Assembly: GCF_016862455.1 (NCBI RefSeq)
Contig: NZ_BOMZ01000107.1
Location: 1 to 64,000 of the forward strand
DNA from: Actinoplanes utahensis
GTDB taxonomy: Bacteria > Actinomycetota > Actinomycetes > Mycobacteriales > Micromonosporaceae
Direction of reading: 5' to 3'
DNA: 64,000 bases
The notes below the pieces were generated by a model. That model made no database searches. It was not told the origin of the DNA and worked only from the letters and a program-made list of their open reading frames with translations. Positions within the stretch are counted from its first letter, which is position 1; each line of letters opens with the position of its first letter. Shown here piece by piece: positions 59,527-64,000 of this stretch. The position numbers and the translations under genes are program-made.

Positions 59527-60710
59527 GCCACGGCGCCGCCGGCGATCACCAGGCTGAGCAGTGCGGGCGGCCCGGTGAGCCAGAGCAGCGACACCACCGC
59601 GGTGAAGGCGAGACCGGCCACGATCCGCTGCCACACGCCGGGCAGCAGGCGCAGCGCGGCGGCCGTGCCGATCACGTAGACCAGGGTGAAACAGCCGGTG
59701 GTCAACAGCGCCGAGGTGTGCAGGTCCAGTGGCAGGAAGACGCATCCGATGCCGGCCAGGAAGATGAAGGTCAGCGAGCGCCGCCGGCCGCCGAAGACCC
59801 GGGCCGGCAGTGCGCCGTCGGCGGCCAGGGCCACCCCGAGCCGGCTCGACCCGGCGAAGTAGGCGTTCACCGCGCCCAGGGTCAGCACCACCGCGACCAC
59901 CGCGGTGATGATCCGGACCGGGCCGCCCAGGCCGATCGCCAGCAGATCGGCGAGCGGGGCCCGGCTGCCGGCCAGCGCCGGTCCCAGGGCGAGCACGCTG
60001 ACCAGCGCGACGGCCAGGTAGAGGACACCGACGACGGCGACCGCGATCAGGGTGGCCCGGGGCACGTCCCGGCGCGGGTTGCGGTACTCGCCGGAGAGCG
60101 AGGACAGCGCCTCCCAGCCGGCGAAACCCCAGACCAGCAGGGCCGCCGCGGCGCCGATCCCGGCGAAGCCGTGCGGGTTGAACGGGGTCAGGTTCTCCCA
60201 GCGGGCGTGCGGCAGCGCGGCGATCACGGTCACCACCAGCAGGGCCGCCAGGGACACCGACATGACCACCTGCACCCCGCCGGAGACGCGGAGACCGAAC
60301 CAGTTCATGACGTACGCCGTACCGACGATCACCAGGAACGTGGCGATCTCGGTGACCCTGCCGCCGCCGATGACATCGGAGACGTACCCGCCAGTGAAAC
60401 CGACCGCGACCGGCGCGCCGAGCGGCACCGCGAAGTAGAAGCACCAGCCGACCGCCGCCGACACCCGCGGGCCGAACGCCATCTGCGCATAGGTGGAGAC
60501 CCCGCCACCGTCCGGGTACCGCGCGCCGAGGGCGGCGAAGGTCCAGGCCAGCGGGGCGGAGAGAACGATCAGGGCGAGCCAGGCGACCAGGGAGGCGGGG
60601 CCGGCCGCGTCGGCGGCGAGCGCGGGCAGCGAGATCAGCCCGGTGCCCAGGACGGCGCCGACGGAGAGGGCGGCGCCCTGCGCGACGGACAGGTCGGTAC
60701 GTGCGGTCAT
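59415..60710 (-). CDS. APC-family amino acid permease
   Basis: A 431-residue integral membrane transporter with about twelve hydrophobic segments. The N-terminal LSVAQGAALSVGAVLGTGLI carries the helix 1 glycine pattern of APC permeases. It is followed by GARYPDGGGVSTYAQMAFGP and VWGFAGWEALSSLSGEYRNP, the consensus loop after helix 6. The substrate is unknown; members exchange amino acids or polyamines. It appears leaderless: TAGGTT lies 6 nt before the ATG at 60710. Its last ~37 codons are antisense to the end of the MocR-type gene and encode a polar tail, so the true conserved part ends near that point. Confidence 0.9.
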   Translation of the reverse strand: MTARTDLSVAQGAALSVGAVLGTGLISLPALAADAAGPASLVAWLALIVLSAPLAWTFAALGARYPDGGGVSTYAQMAFGPRVSAAVGWCFYFAVPLGAPVAVGFTGGYVSDVIGGGRVTEIATFLVIVGTAYVMNWFGLRVSGGVQVVMSVSLAALLVVTVIAALPHARWENLTPFNPHGFAGIGAAAALLVWGFAGWEALSSLSGEYRNPRRDVPRATLIAVAVVGVLYLAVALVSVLALGPALAGSRAPLADLLAIGLGGPVRIITAVVAVVLTLGAVNAYFAGSSRLGVALAADGALPARVFGGRRRSLTFIFLAGIGCVFLPLDLHTSALLTTGCFTLVYVIGTAAALRLLPGVWQRIVAGLAFTAVVSLLWLTGPPALLSLVIAGGAVAYRAISRSRTARPSSISSASIAPNPTTRPRCEEGSVV

Positions 60711-60716
60711 GGCACG

Positions 60717-60722
60717 AACCTA
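60717..60722 (-). promoter_or_regulatory. -10 element of the permease gene (leaderless type)
   Basis: TAGGTT on the minus strand, 6 nt before the ATG; there is no ribosome-binding site in between. Confidence 0.45.
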
Positions 60723-60775
60723 GAGGCCGATCGGCGTCGCGGACGAGCCGATTCCGGCCCGGATCGATGGGCCAA

Positions 60776-61402
60776 TCAGAGGCCGAGACGAGCGGTACGG
60801 ATCCGCTCCTCCAGCTCCGGGCTGCCCTCGACGGTGACCCGGGTGGCGCGCTGCCGGCCGAAGAAGAACAGTGCCAGCTCACCGGCGTCCCCGGTGATGC
60901 GGACCTGCGGATCGGCGCTGTTGCGGACCGCGGACAGCCCGGTCGCCTGGATCTCCGCGGTGATGCCGAGACGTTTCAGCGCGGCCCGGGACAGCAGCTT
61001 CACGTTGCCCCACAGCGTGGCGTCCATGGCCTCACCCAGCACGCGCGGCTCCCACTGGCCGTCACCGCGCCGGACGTCCTCGTGGTGGATGAACATCTCC
61101 ATGGTGTTGGCCAGCGGATCCACCAGCGGATTGCTCACCGGGCTCCACATCGGCGGGGTGCGCAGCTGGGCGATCAACTCCTCGTACGGCAGCGCCGCAC
61201 GGGCCAGGCGGACGCGTTCCCCGTACCCCGCCAAGGGTTTGATCACCATGCCGGCCGCGGAGTCCGGCCGCCGCTCCCGCACCACGATGTGCGCGGCCAG
61301 GTCCCGCGTGGTCCAGCCCTCGCACAGCGTCGGCGCGTCCGGTCCGGCACTCAGCAGCAGATCGGCGAGGAGGTCGCGCTCCACCCGGGCATAGTTGGTC
61401 AT
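60776..61402 (-). CDS. TIGR03085-type, maleylpyruvate-isomerase-like protein
   Basis: A 208-residue DinB/MDMPI-fold protein. The N-terminal four-helix part has RVERDLLADLLLSAGPDAPT and LCEGWTTRDLAAHIVVRERR, with the D-L-x-x-H metal-ligand pattern; a second ligand set lies in TMEMFIHHEDVRRGDGQWEP. The C-terminal half is the small MDMPI C-terminal-like domain (ALFFFGRQRATRVTVEGSPE). Members are actinobacterial and may be mycothiol-dependent, but no activity is established for this type. ATG 61402 is chosen; TATCAT 6 nt upstream suggests a leaderless mRNA. The open frame to 61486 lacks support. Confidence 0.88.
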   Translation of the reverse strand: MTNYARVERDLLADLLLSAGPDAPTLCEGWTTRDLAAHIVVRERRPDSAAGMVIKPLAGYGERVRLARAALPYEELIAQLRTPPMWSPVSNPLVDPLANTMEMFIHHEDVRRGDGQWEPRVLGEAMDATLWGNVKLLSRAALKRLGITAEIQATGLSAVRNSADPQVRITGDAGELALFFFGRQRATRVTVEGSPELEERIRTARLGL

Positions 61403-61408
61403 CAGTCG

Positions 61409-61414
61409 ATGATA
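61409..61414 (-). promoter_or_regulatory. -10 element of the TIGR03085-type gene (leaderless type)
   Basis: TATCAT on the minus strand, 6 nt before the ATG; the closest of these elements to consensus. Confidence 0.5.
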
Positions 61415-61507
61415 GGCGTGTAATCGTGGCCACACTGTAAACAGCGGGCGGGCCGGGTGGGTAAGGTCGAAGCTGCCGACTAACACTTACCACGTCAGGT
61501 CATCCAT

Positions 61508-63271
61508 GTGAGCAGCAAGACCAGCAATGACGTGCTGGGACGGGGTCTGCGAGTGCTCGGCCGGGCGATCCGCACGGAACCCCGGCTCTTCGTCGTCAGT
61601 GCACTCGGAAGCAGCCTGTTCGGGCTATTGATCGTTGCAAACTCGTACATCGTCGGTGGGATCGTCGGCCGGGTCGTCGTGCCCGCGCTCGCCGAGCGCC
61701 GGGTGAGCACCGGCAGCCTCGCGCTCGTCGTCGCGGTGCTGCTGGGGATCAGCGGGCTGCGCGTGGCGACGATCTTCGCCCGCCGGCTGGGCGCCGGTTT
61801 CATGCAGTTCCGGCTTCAGGCGCGGTACCGGCGCGCGGTGACCCGCCGCTATCTGGCGCTGCCGCCGGAGTGGCATCAGCGGCACGCCACCGGCACCCTG
61901 CTCTCCAACGCGAGCTCCGACGTGGAGGCCACGTTCGCGCCGATCGCGCCGATGCCGTTCGCGGTCGGCACGATCGTGATGATCCTCGGGGCGCTGGTCA
62001 CGCTGTTCCTCACCGACTGGGTGCTCGCGCTGGTCGGGGTGGCGCTGTTCCCGGCGCTGTTCGCGCTGAACTTCTTCTACTCGCGGCGGATGTCGCCGCG
62101 GCAGATCCAGGCGCAGCGGATGCGGGCCAAGGTCGCCGCGGTGGCGCACGAGAGCTTCGACGGCGCCCTGGTCGTCAAGACGATGGGCCGGGAGGCCGAC
62201 GAGTCGCGCCGGTTCGGGGTCTTCGTCACCGAGCTGCGCGACGCGCTCGTGTCGGTGGGCCGGCTGCGCGGCGTGTTCGACCCGCTGATGGAGAGCCTGC
62301 CCAGCGTCGGCACCCTGGCCGTGCTGCTGCTCGGCACCTGGCGGCTGCAGACCGGCGCGATCGGGGTGACCGAGCTGATCAGTGTGGCGTTCCTGTTCAC
62401 CGTCCTGGCGTTCCCGGTGCGGGCGATCGGCTGGGTGATCGGCGAGCTGCCGCGCAGCGTCGCCGGATGGGAGCGGGTCGAGGCGGTGCTGACGGCCGAG
62501 GGCGATCTGGCGTACGGGTCCGGCGACCTGCCCGCCGGCGGCCCGGCCGAGCTGCGGTTCGAGCGGGTCGGCTACCGGTACGCCCAGGGCCCGCCGGTGC
62601 TCACCGACGTCACCTTCACGGTGCCCGCCGGGAAGACCGTGGCCCTGGTCGGCGCCACCGGCTCCGGCAAGTCCACGGTGGCCGCGTGCGCGATGCGCCT
62701 GGTCGACCCGGACTCCGGCACGGTCTCGCTGGACCGGGTGAAACTGCCCGACCTGTCGGCGCCGGCCCTCGCCGGGGCGACCGCGCTGGTGCCGCAGATT
62801 CCGTTCGTGTTCGACGACACGGTCCGCGGCAACGTCGCCCTCGACCGGCCCGGCATCGACGACGACCGGGTGTGGGCGTCGCTGCGCCTGGCGCAGGCCG
62901 ACCGGTTCATCGAGGGTCTGCCGGAGCAGCTGGACACCGCGGTCGGGGAGCGGGGCACGTCCCTGTCCGGCGGGCAGCGGCAGCGGCTCACCCTGGCGCG
63001 GGCGCTGGCCGGGCAACCGCGGCTGCTGGTGCTCGACGACGCGACGAGCGCGGTGGACCCGCGGGTGGAGGCGGCGATCCTCGGCGCGTTGCGGCAGGCG
63101 GGGACGTCGCTGCTGGTGGTGGCGTACCGACGGGCCAGCATCGCGCTCGCCGACGAGGTGGTCTACCTGCATCAGGGGCGGGTGGTGGCGACCGGGACGC
63201 ACGCGGAGCTGATGGAGTCTCAGCCGGGATACCGGGACCTGGTCACGGCGTACGAGAAGGATGGCAAGTGA
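61508..63271 (+). CDS. ABC exporter half-transporter (TMD-NBD)
   Basis: A 587-residue type IV ABC exporter subunit. Six hydrophobic segments lie in residues 1-320 (e.g. LFVVSALGSSLFGLLIVANS; VLALVGVALFPALFALNFFY), with the coupling region around ESFDGALVVKTMGREADESR. The C-terminal nucleotide-binding domain has Walker A VGATGSGKST, a Q-loop (TALVPQIPFVFDDTVRGNVA), the signature TSLSGGQRQRLTLARALAG and Walker B LLVLDDATSAVD. The stretch just after the last motif reads LVVAYRRAS, so the usual H-loop histidine appears to be tyrosine. It starts at GTG 61508 and its stop overlaps the next half-transporter's GTG, implying a heterodimer. Confidence 0.93.
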   Translation: MSSKTSNDVLGRGLRVLGRAIRTEPRLFVVSALGSSLFGLLIVANSYIVGGIVGRVVVPALAERRVSTGSLALVVAVLLGISGLRVATIFARRLGAGFMQFRLQARYRRAVTRRYLALPPEWHQRHATGTLLSNASSDVEATFAPIAPMPFAVGTIVMILGALVTLFLTDWVLALVGVALFPALFALNFFYSRRMSPRQIQAQRMRAKVAAVAHESFDGALVVKTMGREADESRRFGVFVTELRDALVSVGRLRGVFDPLMESLPSVGTLAVLLLGTWRLQTGAIGVTELISVAFLFTVLAFPVRAIGWVIGELPRSVAGWERVEAVLTAEGDLAYGSGDLPAGGPAELRFERVGYRYAQGPPVLTDVTFTVPAGKTVALVGATGSGKSTVAACAMRLVDPDSGTVSLDRVKLPDLSAPALAGATALVPQIPFVFDDTVRGNVALDRPGIDDDRVWASLRLAQADRFIEGLPEQLDTAVGERGTSLSGGQRQRLTLARALAGQPRLLVLDDATSAVDPRVEAAILGALRQAGTSLLVVAYRRASIALADEVVYLHQGRVVATGTHAELMESQPGYRDLVTAYEKDGK

Positions 63272-64000
63272 GCGACCTGGGCACCTTCGCCACGATCCGG
63301 CGGGGGCTGTCGCTGTCGCCGGAGCTGCGGACCGGGCTGGCCGGCACCCTGGGCCTGGCGATCCTCCAGATGGCCGGGCGGGTGGCCGTGCCGATCGCCG
63401 TCCAGCAGGGCATCGACCACGGCATCAACGGCCCCGGCGGCCCGGACACCCGGTTCGTACTCGGTGTGGTCGCCGTCACCCTCGCCGTGCTGGCCGGGTC
63501 CACCGTGTGTGGCTATCTGATGACCCGCCGCCTGTTCACCGTCAGCGAGACCGCGCTCGGCGGGCTGCGCTCGCGTACGTTTCGACACATCCACGACTTG
63601 TCGATGCTGCACCAGCAGTCCGAGCGGCGCGGTTCGATGGTGTCGAGGGTGACCGGCGACGTGGACCAGATCTCCCAGTTCCTGCAGACCGGCGGCATCC
63701 AGCTGCTGCTGTCGGCCGGGCAGCTGATCGTCTCCACGGCGGTGATGTTCGTCTACTCGTGGCAGCTCACCGCTGTGGTGCTGCTCGCCTTCGCCCCGGC
63801 GATCGGGGTGATCCGGTTCTTCCAGAAACGGCTGGCCGCCGCCTACCGGACGGTCCGCGAGCGCAGCGGCACGATGCTCGGCACCGTCGCGGAGAGTGTG
63901 GTGGGCGCCACGGTGATCCGGTCGTACGGGGTGGCCGGCCGCACCGGGCAGCGCCTCGACACCGCCGTCGACGAGCTGCGGCAGGCTCAGCAGAAGGCCA
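63268..64000 (+). CDS. ABC exporter half-transporter, N-terminal part (cut by window edge)
   Basis: A GTG at 63268 overlaps the preceding stop (GTGA), and the frame stays open to the end of the window, giving 244 residues of a second ABC exporter membrane domain. Visible: LRTGLAGTLGLAILQMAGRV, SQFLQTGGIQLLLSAGQLIV and STAVMFVYSWQLTAVVLLAF as hydrophobic segments, and SERRGSMVSRVTGDVDQISQ, the intracellular loop found in lipid/peptide/drug exporters, then the TVAESVVGATVIRSYGVAGR coupling region. The nucleotide-binding domain lies beyond the edge. It very likely pairs with the upstream subunit. Confidence 0.92.
   Translation, partial: MSDLGTFATIRRGLSLSPELRTGLAGTLGLAILQMAGRVAVPIAVQQGIDHGINGPGGPDTRFVLGVVAVTLAVLAGSTVCGYLMTRRLFTVSETALGGLRSRTFRHIHDLSMLHQQSERRGSMVSRVTGDVDQISQFLQTGGIQLLLSAGQLIVSTAVMFVYSWQLTAVVLLAFAPAIGVIRFFQKRLAAAYRTVRERSGTMLGTVAESVVGATVIRSYGVAGRTGQRLDTAVDELRQAQQKA

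Overview
The window is high-GC actinomycete DNA, most likely from Micromonosporaceae and Actinoplanes-like. The evidence is codon use, many GTG and TTG starts, the actinobacterial order of cell-wall and division genes, a DivIVA/Wag31 growth protein, a c-di-AMP riboswitch in front of an NlpC/P60 gene, and a his operon built around an actinobacterial hisA/priA. The genus is an inference; no rRNA or tRNA gene was seen.

Left part (1-8500): the start of a MoxR-type ATPase, then leuS behind a short leader peptide with three leucine codons and an intrinsic terminator. A minus-strand cluster murT-gatD-VTT protein (lipid II amidation plus a membrane protein) follows. A secreted NlpC/P60 hydrolase is controlled by a ydaO-type riboswitch. 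A GC-rich tandem repeat separates it from the division cluster.

Centre (8500-27617), the dcw cluster: mraZ, rsmH, ftsL, ftsI, murE, murF, mraY, [collagen-like gene], ftsW, murG, murC, ftsQ, ftsZ, a YggS-type PLP protein, sepF, yggT, divIVA. Two members usual in actinomycetes are missing. murD, normally between mraY and ftsW, is absent; its place holds a secreted 225-residue collagen-like protein with 50 Gly-X-Y triplets, set between two strong hairpins. pgeF/ylmD is also absent between ftsZ and yggS.

Next (27650-43914): small membrane and DUF167 proteins, a DksA/TraR zinc-finger gene coupled to lspA and an RluD-type pseudouridine synthase, an unknown anchored protein, a proline-rich MinD/ParA-like ATPase with an altered Walker A, dnaE, a polytopic membrane protein and a LON-domain protein. 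The histidine operon hisD-hisC-hisB-hisH-(small membrane protein) begins here, with tight GTGA stop/start overlaps.

Right part (43932-64000): hisA/priA, then a LysR/EamA divergent pair that separates it from hisF; yczE with its divergent MocR-type regulator; a three-gene cell-surface cassette (49972-54905) that looks like a WxL/WxLIP system with a 12-repeat NHL propeller protein; a long-chain acyl-CoA ligase; a PfkB kinase, a second MocR regulator and an APC permease; a maleylpyruvate-isomerase-like protein; and two coupled ABC exporter half-transporters, the second cut by the window edge.

Scattered features include two copies of a 55-57 nt palindromic element 35 kb apart, both between convergent genes and showing compensatory base changes, and several genes whose -10 hexamer sits 6-8 nt before the start codon (candidate leaderless mRNAs).
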